This document shows, in pieces, positions 51,754-61,451 of a DNA stretch of 62,092 nt. The position numbers and the translations under genes were made by a program. The DNA is from Candidatus Alistipes faecigallinarum (GTDB taxonomy: Bacteria; Bacteroidota; Bacteroidia; Bacteroidales; Rikenellaceae). The DNA is taken from the NCBI GenBank assembly GCA_019115605.1, contig DXDG01000024.1, forward strand, positions 1 to 62,092, written 5' to 3'. Every line of letters starts with the position of its first letter. Positions within the stretch are counted from its first letter, which is position 1. The notes beneath the pieces were generated by a model. The model had not been told where the DNA came from and did no database searches. It saw only the letters and a program-made list of their open reading frames with translations.

Positions 51754-52743
51754 ATGAATACGAAAGCATTGCTCGAACCGATGGGTTCGTGGGCGTGGTG
51801 GCGCTCGTGGTTTCTGATCTTTTTCGGGTGTATCCTCATGGGCACGGGTTTCGTGCTCTTCGTGAACCCCTACAACTTTGTGCCGGGAGGCGTCTACGGT
51901 ATGGGTATCGTGCTGCACAACATCTTCCCCTCGGTGCAGGTCGGAACCTTCGGCTACATGTTCGACATCCCGCTCATGATCACGGCGATGCTCGTCTTCG
52001 GCGGACAGTTCGGCACGCGCACGGTGCTTGCGGCGCTCTTCACGCCGGGCTACATGAACGTGCTGACGCGGCTGGTCTACCCGACTCCGGAGGCCGTCGA
52101 GGCGCTCGATCCGGCGCAGTTGCTCGGCGGCCGGCTCAACCTCTCGGACGACCTGCTGCTGACCTGCATCATCGGTGCGGTGATTATCGGCGTGGGGCAG
52201 GGCATCGTCGTGCGCCAGCAGGCCACGACGGGCGGTACGGACATCGTGGCGATGCTGCTGCAGAAGTTCGCTGGGATCAAGTTCTCCACGGCGATCTTCC
52301 TCGCGGACGGATTCGTCGTGCTTTCGGGCCTTGTGGTCATCGGCTTCGGTCTGGGAACCGGTGAGGCCGATCCGCGCGGCTGGATGCTGACGCTCTACTC
52401 GCTCATTACGATCTACACGACCTCGCGCGTGATCGCCTACCTGCTCGACGGTGCGTCGTACGACAAGCTGCTGTTCATCATCAGCGAGCACCACGAGGAG
52501 CTCAAGCGCTTCATCATCGAGGACCTGGACCGGAGTGCGACCTACATCAAGGCGAAGGGCATGTACACCGACAAGCAGCGCGACATGATCTTCCTGGTGG
52601 TAAGCCGCAAGGAGGTGCATCTGGTGCAGCATCAGATCCGGGAGATTGATCCGCGGGCGTTCGTCGTCGTTACGGATGCCTACGAGACGTTCGGCGAGGG
52701 CTTCAAGCAGTTCCCCGACAAGAACACGATCCAGGCCGAATAG
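51754..52743 (+). CDS. YitT family membrane protein (DUF161 plus DUF2179)
   Basis: A 329-residue protein. Five or six membrane helices in the first 220 residues include FLIFFGCILMGTGFVLFVNP and GVGQGIVVRQQATTGGTDIV, the last with the TGGTD motif characteristic of YitT. The C-terminal soluble DUF2179 domain spans about 245-320 (RSATYIKAKGMYTDKQRDMI). Function unproven; transport of a small solute is a common guess. Confidence 0.92.
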   Translation: MNTKALLEPMGSWAWWRSWFLIFFGCILMGTGFVLFVNPYNFVPGGVYGMGIVLHNIFPSVQVGTFGYMFDIPLMITAMLVFGGQFGTRTVLAALFTPGYMNVLTRLVYPTPEAVEALDPAQLLGGRLNLSDDLLLTCIIGAVIIGVGQGIVVRQQATTGGTDIVAMLLQKFAGIKFSTAIFLADGFVVLSGLVVIGFGLGTGEADPRGWMLTLYSLITIYTTSRVIAYLLDGASYDKLLFIISEHHEELKRFIIEDLDRSATYIKAKGMYTDKQRDMIFLVVSRKEVHLVQHQIREIDPRAFVVVTDAYETFGEGFKQFPDKNTIQAE

Positions 52744-52884
52744 GTGTGGAACGGTTTTCGAGGGCTTGTTGAGCGGCGTGCAGGATCGTACGGCGGGCTC
52801 CGTCGGAGTCGGCGCCGGGTGTGGAACCGGGGGGGGGAGATACCCGGACGGCGGTCCGCAGGGCTGCGGTAATGGAATTTGGGA

Positions 52885-54255
52885 ATGAAGAATTTGAATA
52901 TCAATACGCTGCGCCCGCTCGAAGGGGCCGGGCGCAGGCTTTTTGTCGAGACCTACGGCTGTCAGATGAACGTCGGCGATACGGAGATCGTCGTTTCGCT
53001 CATGCAGCGCGAGGGGTATGTCTATACCGAACACATCGAGCAGGCGGACGTCATCCTGCTCAACACCTGTTCGATCCGCGACAATGCCGAGCAGCGCATC
53101 TGGGGGCGTCTGGCCGAGATGAAGCGCTACCGGCGCGCGAAACCGGACCTGGTCATCGGGGTGATCGGCTGCATGGCCGAGCGGCTCCGCGAACGGCTCA
53201 CCGAGGGCGCCGAAGGGGTCGATGTCGTTGCGGGTCCGGATGCCTACCGCGACCTTCCGCGGCTGGTGCACCTGGCCGAGGCGGGCGGCAAGGGGGTGAA
53301 CGTGCAGCTTTCGGCCGAGGAGACCTATGCCGAGATCGCTCCCGTGCGGCTGGACCGCAACGGCGTGAGCGCCTTTGTCTCGATCATGCGCGGATGCAAC
53401 AACTTCTGCTCCTACTGCGTGGTGCCCTATACGCGGGGCCGCGAGCGGAGCCGTGATCCAGAGACGATTCTTGCCGAGGTGCGGAGCCTTTTCGAGAACG
53501 GCTACCGCGAGGTTACGCTGCTCGGACAGAATGTCAATTCGTACCGGGCCGGGGAGGTTGATTTTCCGGAGCTGATGCGTCGCGTGGCCTCCATTTCGCC
53601 GCTGCTGCGCGTGCGCTTTGCCACGTCGCACCCCAAGGACATGAGCGACCGCCTGCTGGAGGTCATGGCCTCGATGCCCAACATCTGCCGGGCGATCCAC
53701 CTGCCGGCACAGTCCGGGGCGACGACGATGCTCGAACGCATGAACCGCAAGTATACGCGCGAGTGGTACCTCGGCCGTGTGGCCGCCATCCGCCGCCTTA
53801 TGCCCGACTGCGCGATCACGACGGACCTGATCGCCGGTTTCTCGGGCGAGAGCGAGGAGGAACATCTCGAAACTCTCTCGCTCATGCGCGAGGTGGGGTA
53901 TGATTTCGCCTACATGTTCAAGTATTCGGAACGTCCGGGAACCTTCGCGCAGAAGCACCTGCCGGACGACGTGCCCGACGAGGTGAAGTCGCGGCGCCTG
54001 TCGGAGATCATCGCGCTGCAGAACGAGCTGGGCCTGGCGAGCAACCGCCGCGACGTGGGCCGGGAGTTCGAGGTGCTGGTCGAGGGGGCATCGAAACGCG
54101 ACCCGAACCGGCTGTCGGGCCGTACGTCGCAGAACAAGGTGGTGGTCTTCGACCGCGGTGCGCACCGCGTGGGCGACTATGTCCGGGTGCGGATCACGGA
54201 CTGCACGGCAGCCACGCTGCTGGGCGAGGAGGTCGCCCGATGCGGTTTGGAATGA
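52885..54255 (+). CDS. miaB: tRNA-2-methylthio-N6-dimethylallyladenosine synthase
   Basis: A 456-residue radical-SAM methylthiotransferase. N-terminal UPF0004 domain with cysteines in ETYGCQMNVGDTEIV, LNTCSIRDNAEQRIW and VIGCMAERLRERL (auxiliary cluster). The radical-SAM triad is CNNFCSYCVVPYTRGRERSR, and a TRAM domain ends the chain (FEVLVEGASKRDPNRLSGRT). It thiomethylates i6A37 of tRNAs reading UNN codons. The ATG at 52885 is chosen over a TTG two codons earlier. Confidence 0.94.
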   Translation: MKNLNINTLRPLEGAGRRLFVETYGCQMNVGDTEIVVSLMQREGYVYTEHIEQADVILLNTCSIRDNAEQRIWGRLAEMKRYRRAKPDLVIGVIGCMAERLRERLTEGAEGVDVVAGPDAYRDLPRLVHLAEAGGKGVNVQLSAEETYAEIAPVRLDRNGVSAFVSIMRGCNNFCSYCVVPYTRGRERSRDPETILAEVRSLFENGYREVTLLGQNVNSYRAGEVDFPELMRRVASISPLLRVRFATSHPKDMSDRLLEVMASMPNICRAIHLPAQSGATTMLERMNRKYTREWYLGRVAAIRRLMPDCAITTDLIAGFSGESEEEHLETLSLMREVGYDFAYMFKYSERPGTFAQKHLPDDVPDEVKSRRLSEIIALQNELGLASNRRDVGREFEVLVEGASKRDPNRLSGRTSQNKVVVFDRGAHRVGDYVRVRITDCTAATLLGEEVARCGLE

Positions 54256-54338
54256 TAGGACGCTTCGCTGTCCGGGAACCTGCCTGCCGGCTCTGCCGTT
54301 GCGGGCGGAACATCTAATAAAAAGAGGAGAAAAAAATT

Positions 54339-55796
54339 ATGCGTTTTGACGAACTCGACCTGGAGGATGAGATCCTCGACGGTCTTGAGGATATGAATTT
54401 TCACGAAATGACGCCCGTGCAGGAGCAGACGATTCCCGTCATTCTGGAGGGGCGCGACATCATCGGCTGCGCCCAGACGGGAACGGGCAAGACGGCGGCC
54501 TATACGCTGCCGCTGCTGAACAAGCTGCTGCTGGAGGGGAACCCGGACAATGTGGTCAAGTCGCTCATCATCGTGCCGACGCGCGAGCTGGCGCAGCAGA
54601 TCGACCAGCAGTTCCAGGGCTTCTCCTACTACCTGCCCGTCTCGACGACGGTCGTTTACGGCGGTGGCGACGGCAAGGGCTGGGACGTGCAGAAGCGCGG
54701 CATGCTGATGGGTTCCGACGTGGTGATCGCCACGCCGGGCCGCATGATCGCCCACCTGCAGAACAGCGGCGTGGATCTTTCGCACGTCGAGTACCTGATT
54801 CTCGACGAGGCGGACCGGATGCTCGACATGGGCTTCAGCGACGACATCATGAAGATCGTCTCCTACATGCCCCGCGAGCGTCAGACGATCCTCTTCTCGG
54901 CGACGCTGCCGCCGAAGATCCGCGAGCTGGCCAAGACCATCCTGCGCAATCCCGTCGAGGTGAGCATTGCCATTTCGAAACCCAACGAGGCGATTGACCA
55001 GTCGGCCTACATCTGCTACGAGAGCCAGAAGCTGGGCATCATCCGCGAGCTGTTCGCCGAACCGACCGACTCGAAGACGATCATCTTCTCCTCGTCGAAG
55101 ATGAAGGTCAAGGAGCTGGCCCATACGCTCAAGCGCATGAAGCTCAACGTGGCGGCCATGCACTCCGATCTGGAGCAGGCGCAGCGCGAGGAGGTGATGC
55201 TCGCCTTCAAGAACAACAAGGTCAATATCCTGGTGGCTACGGACATCGTGGCCCGCGGTATCGATATCGAGGATATCGGTCTGGTCATCAACTACGACGT
55301 GCCGCACGATCCGGAGGACTACATCCACCGCATCGGCCGTACGGCGCGTGCCGCCGCTACGGGCAGCGCCATCACGTTTGTCTGCGAGGAGGAGCAGGGC
55401 AAGTTCCACACGATCGAGAAGTTCATCGAGCGCGAGATCCGCAAGGCCGACCTTCCGGAGAGCGTGGGCGAGGGCCCGAAATACAACCCCGAGGCCTTCT
55501 CGGGGCGCGGCAAGGGTCGCGGGGGCCGCAGCAAGGGCGGCGACGGTCGCGGACACGGCCGTGGGCGCCGCGACCGTCTGCGCGACAACCGGGGTCGCAG
55601 CAGCAGCTCCACCGCACCGGCTCCGTCGCCGTCGGCGGCCGAAACGGCTCCTGCCGGAGGTGCTGTGCCGGCGGCCGCCGATGCGGCCAATGCCGAGGCA
55701 AAACGCCGCCGCCGTCATCGCGGCGGACGTCGCCACCGCCGCGGCGGTAACGGAGCCGCCGCACCGGCCGGTGAGCCGAACAAGGCCTCCGAATAG
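54339..55796 (+). CDS. DEAD-box RNA helicase (RhlE/DeaD type)
   Basis: A 485-residue helicase. Motif I AQTGTGKTAA, II LDEADRMLDMG, III FSATLPPK, V VATDIVARGIDIED and VI HRIGRTARAA are all present. The C-terminal 105 residues are rich in Arg/Gly (GRGKGRGGRSKGGDGRGHG) then Ala/Pro and Arg/His, an RNA-binding tail. A strong ribosome site AGAGGAG precedes the ATG. It probably remodels ribosomal or messenger RNA, for example during cold or assembly stress. Confidence 0.93.
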   Translation: MRFDELDLEDEILDGLEDMNFHEMTPVQEQTIPVILEGRDIIGCAQTGTGKTAAYTLPLLNKLLLEGNPDNVVKSLIIVPTRELAQQIDQQFQGFSYYLPVSTTVVYGGGDGKGWDVQKRGMLMGSDVVIATPGRMIAHLQNSGVDLSHVEYLILDEADRMLDMGFSDDIMKIVSYMPRERQTILFSATLPPKIRELAKTILRNPVEVSIAISKPNEAIDQSAYICYESQKLGIIRELFAEPTDSKTIIFSSSKMKVKELAHTLKRMKLNVAAMHSDLEQAQREEVMLAFKNNKVNILVATDIVARGIDIEDIGLVINYDVPHDPEDYIHRIGRTARAAATGSAITFVCEEEQGKFHTIEKFIEREIRKADLPESVGEGPKYNPEAFSGRGKGRGGRSKGGDGRGHGRGRRDRLRDNRGRSSSSTAPAPSPSAAETAPAGGAVPAAADAANAEAKRRRRHRGGRRHRRGGNGAAAPAGEPNKASE

Positions 55797-55814
55797 GAAG
55801 CCTGCCGAAACAGA

Positions 55815-55842
55815 AACGGGGCGCCCGGCCGGGCGCCCCGTT
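55815..55842. terminator. Palindromic terminator between converging genes
   Basis: A perfect 28-bp palindrome (arms starting AACGGGGCGCCC, centre GGCC) followed by TCTCTATTTT on the plus strand. It can end both the helicase and the CNNM transporter transcripts. Confidence 0.82.
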
Positions 55843-55844
55843 CT

Positions 55845-56891
55845 CTATTTTCCTTCGCCGGACTTTCCGGCCAGCTGCTGCCGCCACTTTTCGCGGGCGA
55901 GCGCCTGCAGGTCCGCTACGGCGTCCTTCTCGTCCACGATCTCCATGCCGAGCAGCGTCTCGATGACATCCTCCATGGTTACGATACCCTGGAAGCAGCC
56001 GTACTCGTCGCGCACCTGGGCGATGTGCTCCTTCTTCTTGAGCATCTCCTCCCAGACCGTCGCCACGGAATCCTGCCCCTGGAAGGCGAGGATCGGGCGC
56101 CGGATATCGGCCAAGCGGATGTCGAAGCGGTCCTCGGCGAGCCGTTCGAGCACCGTCTGCTTGAGGACGTACTCCGTGATGTAGTCGGGGCTTTCGCCGT
56201 AGACCGGGATACGCGAATAGATGCGGAAGAGGTGGTTGGCGTAGAACTCACGAAGCGTCGTGCGCTCGGCGGCCGTGGCCGCCACGGTGCGGGGCGTCAT
56301 GATCTCACGGACGCTGACGCTGCCCAGGCGGATGAGATTTTGGATCACGTTGTTCTCGCGGTCCTGGAAGACACCCTCCTGGCGTCCGACGCTCACCATC
56401 GCCGAAACCTCCTCGCGGCTTACCGAAAGGGGTTGCTTCTTCGAGGAGACGAGCTTGGTGATGAGTTCCGAGAGGAGCACCAGCGGGTAGCAGACGATGA
56501 TCATCGCGCGGATCACCGGTGCCGCAACCATGGCCAGCTGCCGCCAGTAGCAGGCTCCGACCGTCTTGGGAATGATCTCCGAGAGGACGAGGATGAGTAC
56601 CGTGAGCACCGCGGAGATGATGCCGAAATACTCCTCGCCGAAGACTTTGACGGCCTCGGCACCGACACCCGCCGCACCGATCGTGTGGGCGATGGTGTTC
56701 AGCGAGAGAATCGCCGAGATGGGCTTGTCGATATCCTGCTTCTGCCGCATGAGCAGCGGAGCGTATTTGGCGCCCTCCTGCTCCTTCATGGCGATGAACG
56801 ACATGGGCGTCGAGAGCAGGACGGCTTCGAGAATCGAACAGAGGAACGAGATGGCCAGTGCGACCGAAAGATAAAGGATGATAAGTTCCAT
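55845..56891 (-). CDS. CNNM/CorC-type transporter (DUF21 plus CBS domains)
   Basis: A 348-residue membrane protein. DUF21 domain with four helices about 1-180 (LILYLSVALAISFLCSILEA, and ICAHTIGAAGVGAE-type helix). Then paired CBS domains: IMTPRTVAATAAERTTLREF and IRRPILAFQGQDSVATVWEE. Small C-terminal CorC_HlyC domain is missing, because the chain ends just after the second CBS. Probably handles divalent cations such as magnesium. Some relatives act in gliding or toxin export; no such context here. Confidence 0.88.
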   Translation of the reverse strand: MELIILYLSVALAISFLCSILEAVLLSTPMSFIAMKEQEGAKYAPLLMRQKQDIDKPISAILSLNTIAHTIGAAGVGAEAVKVFGEEYFGIISAVLTVLILVLSEIIPKTVGACYWRQLAMVAAPVIRAMIIVCYPLVLLSELITKLVSSKKQPLSVSREEVSAMVSVGRQEGVFQDRENNVIQNLIRLGSVSVREIMTPRTVAATAAERTTLREFYANHLFRIYSRIPVYGESPDYITEYVLKQTVLERLAEDRFDIRLADIRRPILAFQGQDSVATVWEEMLKKKEHIAQVRDEYGCFQGIVTMEDVIETLLGMEIVDEKDAVADLQALAREKWRQQLAGKSGEGK

Positions 56892-57060
56892 ATATGTGGG
56901 CTTGCCGCGCCGGATCGGCGCGACGGTTTTTCGTATTTTTCAGGTGAATAATGGTTCTTGAGGAGACCCCATGGTCCCGGATGCCGATGTCGGGGCGGCA
57001 TCTGCCCCCGGATTCCGTGCCGGATAGCCGCGGCGTATGGCCGTCCGGCTTTCCGACCGG

Positions 57061-57426
57061 TCAGATCCGATAGATGTAGAGCAGGGCCCGCCGCTGCGGT
57101 ACGGGGGCTGAAGACCTCCTTTTGCCGGGGGCACCAATCCGCCATGCCGGCAGCATGGCCGCCGTTGCGCCTGCCGCAGGCAGGGTTGCCGGACGCACAC
57201 CGGATGTCATGCGTCGTATCCGGAGCGCGGCCTTGTGGTTGTCGCAGGGATTGTCCGAAGTGATCTGCTCATCCGTGGGGATCTGCTCGCCGGCAGCAAC
57301 GCAGCCCGCGTCGGGACAGATGGCGGTCAGAGACGCCTCCGTGCGCGAACCGCTCTCCGCGAATCGGTCTGCAACGGCGCCGTGCAGCCACACGAAGGCC
57401 GCAAGGAGCGCCAGCAGGCGGAGCAT
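57061..57426 (-). CDS. Small exported protein of unknown function
   Basis: A 121-residue reading frame that starts MLRLLALLAAFVWLHGAVAD, a good signal peptide. The mature part contains cysteines (TAICPDAGCVAAG, DNPCDNH) and a basic C-terminus ending QRRALLYIYRI. A TACTTTTA near-consensus -7 box lies at 57469-57476 on the minus strand. No recognised domain. Length and start make a real gene plausible, but there is no close family I can name. Confidence 0.5.
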   Translation of the reverse strand: MLRLLALLAAFVWLHGAVADRFAESGSRTEASLTAICPDAGCVAAGEQIPTDEQITSDNPCDNHKAALRIRRMTSGVRPATLPAAGATAAMLPAWRIGAPGKRRSSAPVPQRRALLYIYRI

Positions 57427-57531
57427 ATGTTTACACGGGTCGTCCAAGGAGGATCACGGTTATGGGAATAAAAGTAGCGAATATTTTCGAATCCGCAAAA
57501 AACGCCGCCGACACCCCCCCCTCGCGTCCTG

Positions 57532-57565
57532 AAAAAAGGCGGCCGGAATCTCTCCGGCCGCCTTT
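57532..57565 (-). terminator. Terminator of der
   Basis: AAAGGCGGCCGGA and TCCGGCCGCCTTT arms (57535-57547, 57553-57565) with six T residues on the minus strand; also T-rich on the other strand. Confidence 0.92.
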
Positions 57566-57586
57566 GTCTTGCACCGCCTGTCCGGC

Positions 57587-58891
57587 CTATTTCTGCCGGA
57601 AATAGATCTGCATCGGCACGCCCGAGAAGTCCCAGCGTTCGCGGATGTTGTTCTCCAGGAAGCGGCGGTAGGGCTCCTTGATGTACTGGGGCAGGTTCAC
57701 GAAGAAGGCAAACTGCGGCGTGGGTGTCGGCAGCTGCGTGATGTATTTGATCTTGATGTACTTGCCCTTGGTTGCGGGGGGCGGATAGTTCTCGATCAGC
57801 GGCAGGAGCGTTTCGTTGAGCTCCGAGGTGGAGATGCGGCGCTTGCGGGACTGGTGCACGCGGATGGCGGTCTGCAGCACGTCGAGGATGCGCTGCTTGT
57901 TGAGCACCGAGGTGAAGATGATCGGAATGTCGTTGAACGGCGCGAGCTTCTTGCGGAGAAACTCCGTCCACTCCTTCATCGTGTTGCTCTCCTTCTCCAC
58001 GAGGTCCCACTTGTTCACGACGATCACACAGCCCTTGCGGTTGCGGACGATCAGGTTGTGTATGTTCAGGTCCTGCGATTCGAGTCCCTGCTGCGCGTCG
58101 AGCATCAGGATGCAGACGTCCGACTGCTCGATGGCCCGGATCGAGCGCATCACGGAGTAGAACTCCAGATCCTCCATCGTCTTGCCCTTCTTGCGCATGC
58201 CGGCCGTATCGACGAGGTAGAAGTCCATGCCGAACTTGTTGTAGCGCGTATGGATCGAGTCGCGCGTGGTTCCGGCGATCGAGGTTACGATGTTGCGCTC
58301 GGTGCCGAGCAGGGCGTTCGTGAGCGACGACTTGCCGACATTGGGACGTCCGACGATCGTGATGCGCGGCAGATCTTCCTCGGTCTCGGCCGCGGCATCC
58401 GCGGGCAGCGCCTCGAGGATGGCGTCCATCAGGTCGCCCGTGCCGCTTCCCGACATGGAGCTGATGCAGTAGGGGGTTCCCAGTCCGAGGGCGTAGAATT
58501 CGTGCGAGGAGTAGATCTGGTCGTTGTTGTCGACCTTGTTGCAGACGAGGATCACCTTCTTCGTCGTGCGGCGCAGGATGTCGGCCATCATCTGGTCGAG
58601 GTCGGTGATGCCCGTGGCAACCTCCACCAGGAAGAGGATGACGTCCGCCTCGTCGATGGCCAGCATCACCTGGCGGCGGATCTCCTCCTCGAAAATATCG
58701 TCCGAATTGACCGTATATCCGCCCGTGTCGATCACGGAGAACTCCCGGCCGTTCCAGTCGGTTTTGCCGTAATGACGGTCGCGCGTGGTGCCGGCCGTGG
58801 CGTCCACGATCGCCTTGCGTTCGCCGACGAGGCGGTTGAAGAGGGTCGATTTGCCGACGTTGGGGCGTCCGACGATTGCTACGAGACTCAT
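57587..58891 (-). CDS. der: Ribosome-associated GTPase Der (EngA)
   Basis: A 434-residue GTPase of 50S subunit assembly. Tandem G domains: [14 protein letters not shown] with DTGGY and NKVD, then [16 protein letters not shown] with DTAGMRKK and NKWD. A C-terminal KH-like domain ends IYFRQK. I start at 58891 ([13 protein letters not shown]); upstream in-frame codons lie before a promoter. Confidence 0.96.
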   Translation of the reverse strand: MSLVAIVGRPNVGKSTLFNRLVGERKAIVDATAGTTRDRHYGKTDWNGREFSVIDTGGYTVNSDDIFEEEIRRQVMLAIDEADVILFLVEVATGITDLDQMMADILRRTTKKVILVCNKVDNNDQIYSSHEFYALGLGTPYCISSMSGSGTGDLMDAILEALPADAAAETEEDLPRITIVGRPNVGKSSLTNALLGTERNIVTSIAGTTRDSIHTRYNKFGMDFYLVDTAGMRKKGKTMEDLEFYSVMRSIRAIEQSDVCILMLDAQQGLESQDLNIHNLIVRNRKGCVIVVNKWDLVEKESNTMKEWTEFLRKKLAPFNDIPIIFTSVLNKQRILDVLQTAIRVHQSRKRRISTSELNETLLPLIENYPPPATKGKYIKIKYITQLPTPTPQFAFFVNLPQYIKEPYRRFLENNIRERWDFSGVPMQIYFRQK

Positions 58892-58975
58892 GTTTTGCCA
58901 GTTTTTCCGACATGGGGCCCGTTGCCGGGTGTTTGACGGCAGGCGGCCGCATGTCATGCGTTTGTCTTTCCGGGA

Positions 58976-58983
58976 CAAAGATA
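58976..58983 (-). promoter_or_regulatory. -7 box of der
   Basis: TATCTTTG on the minus strand, 85 nt before the chosen start, so the leader is longer than usual. Confidence 0.6.
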
Positions 58984-59002
58984 CAACAATCGGGCGAATT
59001 AC

Positions 59003-59035
59003 AAAAGGGGGCTGCCGCCGGTCAGGACGGCAGCC
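59003..59035 (-). terminator. Terminator of the CPA2 antiporter gene
   Basis: GGCTGCCG and CGGCAGCC arms (59028-59035, 59010-59017) followed on the minus strand by CCCTTTTG, 2 nt after the stop codon. Confidence 0.8.
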
Positions 59036-59036
59036 G

Positions 59037-61142
59037 TTACATGTAGCGGCTTTCCGTGGCTCCGGCCTGTACGGGATAGAGCAGCACGTAGCTGTACCCG
59101 GCGAAATATTGCTCCATGTATCCCGGGATGCGGCTCATGGCCGGGTGGTAGGAGATGCGGTCGCGGCGGCTCATGACGAACCACAGGCAGTCGTCGTCGC
59201 GCAGGTCGTGTTCGAGCGACGGGAGGTCGTCCCAGCGGTCGAAGGCCACGAATCCGATGTTTGCCGGCATTCTGCGTCCCCGCCGCGGCCGCAGATGTTC
59301 GAGCGTGCTTTCGGCGGCGAAGAGGACGACCTTCGCTCCGGAGTTCTCGGCCAGCAGACGGATGCGGCGGACCCAGGCCTGGAATCCGGCCTCCTTCTCG
59401 GCCTGTTCGGGAATGACGATCAGGTGCCGCTTGATGGTCGTAATCGGCTGGGCCGGGCTGTAGATGAAGGTGGTGATATTGCTGTGGGTCAGCACGTCGG
59501 TTACCATCCTTCCGATACCGGGGCCCGAGGTTCCGGGAATGCCCGGGATGGCCGGGATGGCCGTCATGGCGGGATTCCGCTGGTGCATGCCCATGACGAT
59601 GTCGGTGATGTTGCGTTCACGGGCGACGCTGACGATGGCATTCGAGATGTTCACGTCGTAGCGCAGCAGCTGCTGCAGGTGCTGGTCTCCGGCGGCTGCG
59701 GCCGTTGCCGCACTGTCGAGCACCTTCCGGGCCCGTTTCTCTCCGTTGGGGTCTTCGGCCTTGTTGTCGATGGCGTGCAGGGCGTAGAGGCCGTTGGGAT
59801 CCTTCGGGCGCCTGATCATGGCGCTGAATCCGACCAGCTCCTCGACGGTCCGTTCGTTGGCCACGGGAATGAGGATGTGCTCCTCGTTGCCCGGGCTCTT
59901 TCCGTCGTCGTCCTGGGCGTTGTTTGCGGCGATGTTGTGGGCGCCGCGCTGCGTGGCGAAGGTCGAGATGATGCAGGTGGCCAGAATCATCAGGATCGTG
60001 CCGTTCAGCACGCTCTCGCTCAACAGGCGGATCGGCTCTCCGTTCGCGTCGTAGCCGAGTATGACGCCGTATCCGACCGTCACGGCGGCGAGCGTGGCGG
60101 CCACGTGGGCGCTGCTCAGTCCGAAGATGACCGTCCGCTGATCCTTCGACAGGCGGAAGCTCTTCTGCGTAAGCCATGCGGCGATGAATTTCGCGGCGGT
60201 GATCAGCGCGATCATCACGGCGGCCACCTCGAGGCTCTCCCAGTCGCGGAAGAAGGCGCGGTAGTCGATGAGCATGCCCACGCCGATCAGGAAGAAGGGG
60301 ATGAAGATGGCGTTTCCGACAAACTCGATGCGGTTCATCAGCGGCGAAGTCTTGGGAATGAGTCGGTTGAGGGCCATGCCCGAGAGAAAGGCTCCGATGA
60401 TGGGTTCAAGGCCGGCCAGTTGGGCCAGGTAGGCTCCGAGGAAGACCATCACCAGCACGAAAATATACTGCGAGACGCTGTCGCTGCACTGTTTGAAGAA
60501 CCAGTGTGCGATGAGCGGGAAGAGGAAGACGATGATGACAATGCATGCGACGACCGAGATGCCGAGCCGCCACCAGAACATCTCGTCCACGTTTCCGGTG
60601 GCCATGCCGACGATCACGGTGAGCAGCAGCAGGGCGAGCGTGTCGGTGATGACCGTTCCGCCGACGGCGATCGTCACGGCCTTGTCGCGGGCGATGCCGA
60701 GCCGGTTCACGATGGGGTAGGCGATCAGCGTCTGCGAGGCGAAGAGCCCGGCCAGCAGGATCGACGAGTAGATCGGGAATCCGAGGATGTAGTATCCGGC
60801 CAGAATACCCAGCCCGAGCGGGACGCAGAAGGTGTAGAGCCCGAATACGAGGCTGCGCCGGCTGTTGCGCCCGAAGTCGGACATGTCCATGTCGAGGCCC
60901 GAGAGGAACATGATGTAGAGCAGTCCGGCCGTACCGGAGAGGATGATGCTGCTGTCGCGCAGCACGAGGTTCAGCCCGTGGGGGCCGATCACCGCACCGG
61001 CAATGATGAGCCCCAGCAGGTAGGGGATCTTGAGTTTGTTCAGAATGAGCGGAGCCGCGAGGATGATGACCAGAATCAGCAGAAACTTCAGGATCGGGTC
61101 TTCGAGCGGCAGCGTGAGATCTATATGTGCGAAAAGAGGCAT
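59037..61142 (-). CDS. CPA2-family cation/proton antiporter with Usp-like C-terminal domain
   Basis: A 701-residue membrane protein. Residues 1-410 form the Na_H_Exchanger domain with about 12 helices ([59 protein letters not shown]). The C-terminal 280 residues are soluble, with a region like a universal stress protein ([35 protein letters not shown]). Exchanges Na+ or K+ for protons, possibly gated by the soluble domain. A TATCTTTG box lies at 61212-61219 and a terminator follows the stop. Confidence 0.9.
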   Translation of the reverse strand: MPLFAHIDLTLPLEDPILKFLLILVIILAAPLILNKLKIPYLLGLIIAGAVIGPHGLNLVLRDSSIILSGTAGLLYIMFLSGLDMDMSDFGRNSRRSLVFGLYTFCVPLGLGILAGYYILGFPIYSSILLAGLFASQTLIAYPIVNRLGIARDKAVTIAVGGTVITDTLALLLLTVIVGMATGNVDEMFWWRLGISVVACIVIIVFLFPLIAHWFFKQCSDSVSQYIFVLVMVFLGAYLAQLAGLEPIIGAFLSGMALNRLIPKTSPLMNRIEFVGNAIFIPFFLIGVGMLIDYRAFFRDWESLEVAAVMIALITAAKFIAAWLTQKSFRLSKDQRTVIFGLSSAHVAATLAAVTVGYGVILGYDANGEPIRLLSESVLNGTILMILATCIISTFATQRGAHNIAANNAQDDDGKSPGNEEHILIPVANERTVEELVGFSAMIRRPKDPNGLYALHAIDNKAEDPNGEKRARKVLDSAATAAAAGDQHLQQLLRYDVNISNAIVSVARERNITDIVMGMHQRNPAMTAIPAIPGIPGTSGPGIGRMVTDVLTHSNITTFIYSPAQPITTIKRHLIVIPEQAEKEAGFQAWVRRIRLLAENSGAKVVLFAAESTLEHLRPRRGRRMPANIGFVAFDRWDDLPSLEHDLRDDDCLWFVMSRRDRISYHPAMSRIPGYMEQYFAGYSYVLLYPVQAGATESRYM

Positions 61143-61211
61143 GGTTGCGTTGTTGATTGATGTCGACGGGCTTGCGCCCGGTCCGAAGGCCGTGGCGGCG
61201 TCCGTCTTCTA

Positions 61212-61219
61212 CAAAGATA
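61212..61219 (-). promoter_or_regulatory. -7 box of the CPA2 antiporter gene
   Basis: TATCTTTG on the minus strand, 70 nt before the ATG. Confidence 0.6.
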
Positions 61220-61412
61220 GCAAAAATCGGGTGATTCGCAAATCCCGCTCTCCGAAAATCTTGCAAAAAACGCTTCGGGGACTCTCCCCGGGCGCGGAAA
61301 TTGCGGTTTCGGCCGGCGGCCGTTACGGATGTGTCCTGCTCCGCAGCGCCGGCTCCGGATGCCGCCGGGATAAAAAAACGGCTCCGATGCTTCGCTTTTC
61401 GGCAAAAAAACG

Positions 61413-61420
61413 TAACTTTG
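61413..61420 (+). promoter_or_regulatory. -7 box of the MFS transporter gene
   Basis: TAACTTTG, 31 nt before the ATG. Confidence 0.65.
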
Positions 61421-61451
61421 AAAAATTAATCCGTAACGACAGCGTTATCTG

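Noticed and set aside
52829..52838. Run of G residues upstream of miaB considered as a phase-variable tract.
   Set aside because: It lies 50 nt before the start in a gap without a clear promoter, and nothing shows that its length affects a gene.
58785..61160. A 791-codon open frame antisense to the CPA2 antiporter.
   Set aside because: Histidine/aspartate-rich, low-complexity translation without domains; shadow of the antiporter.
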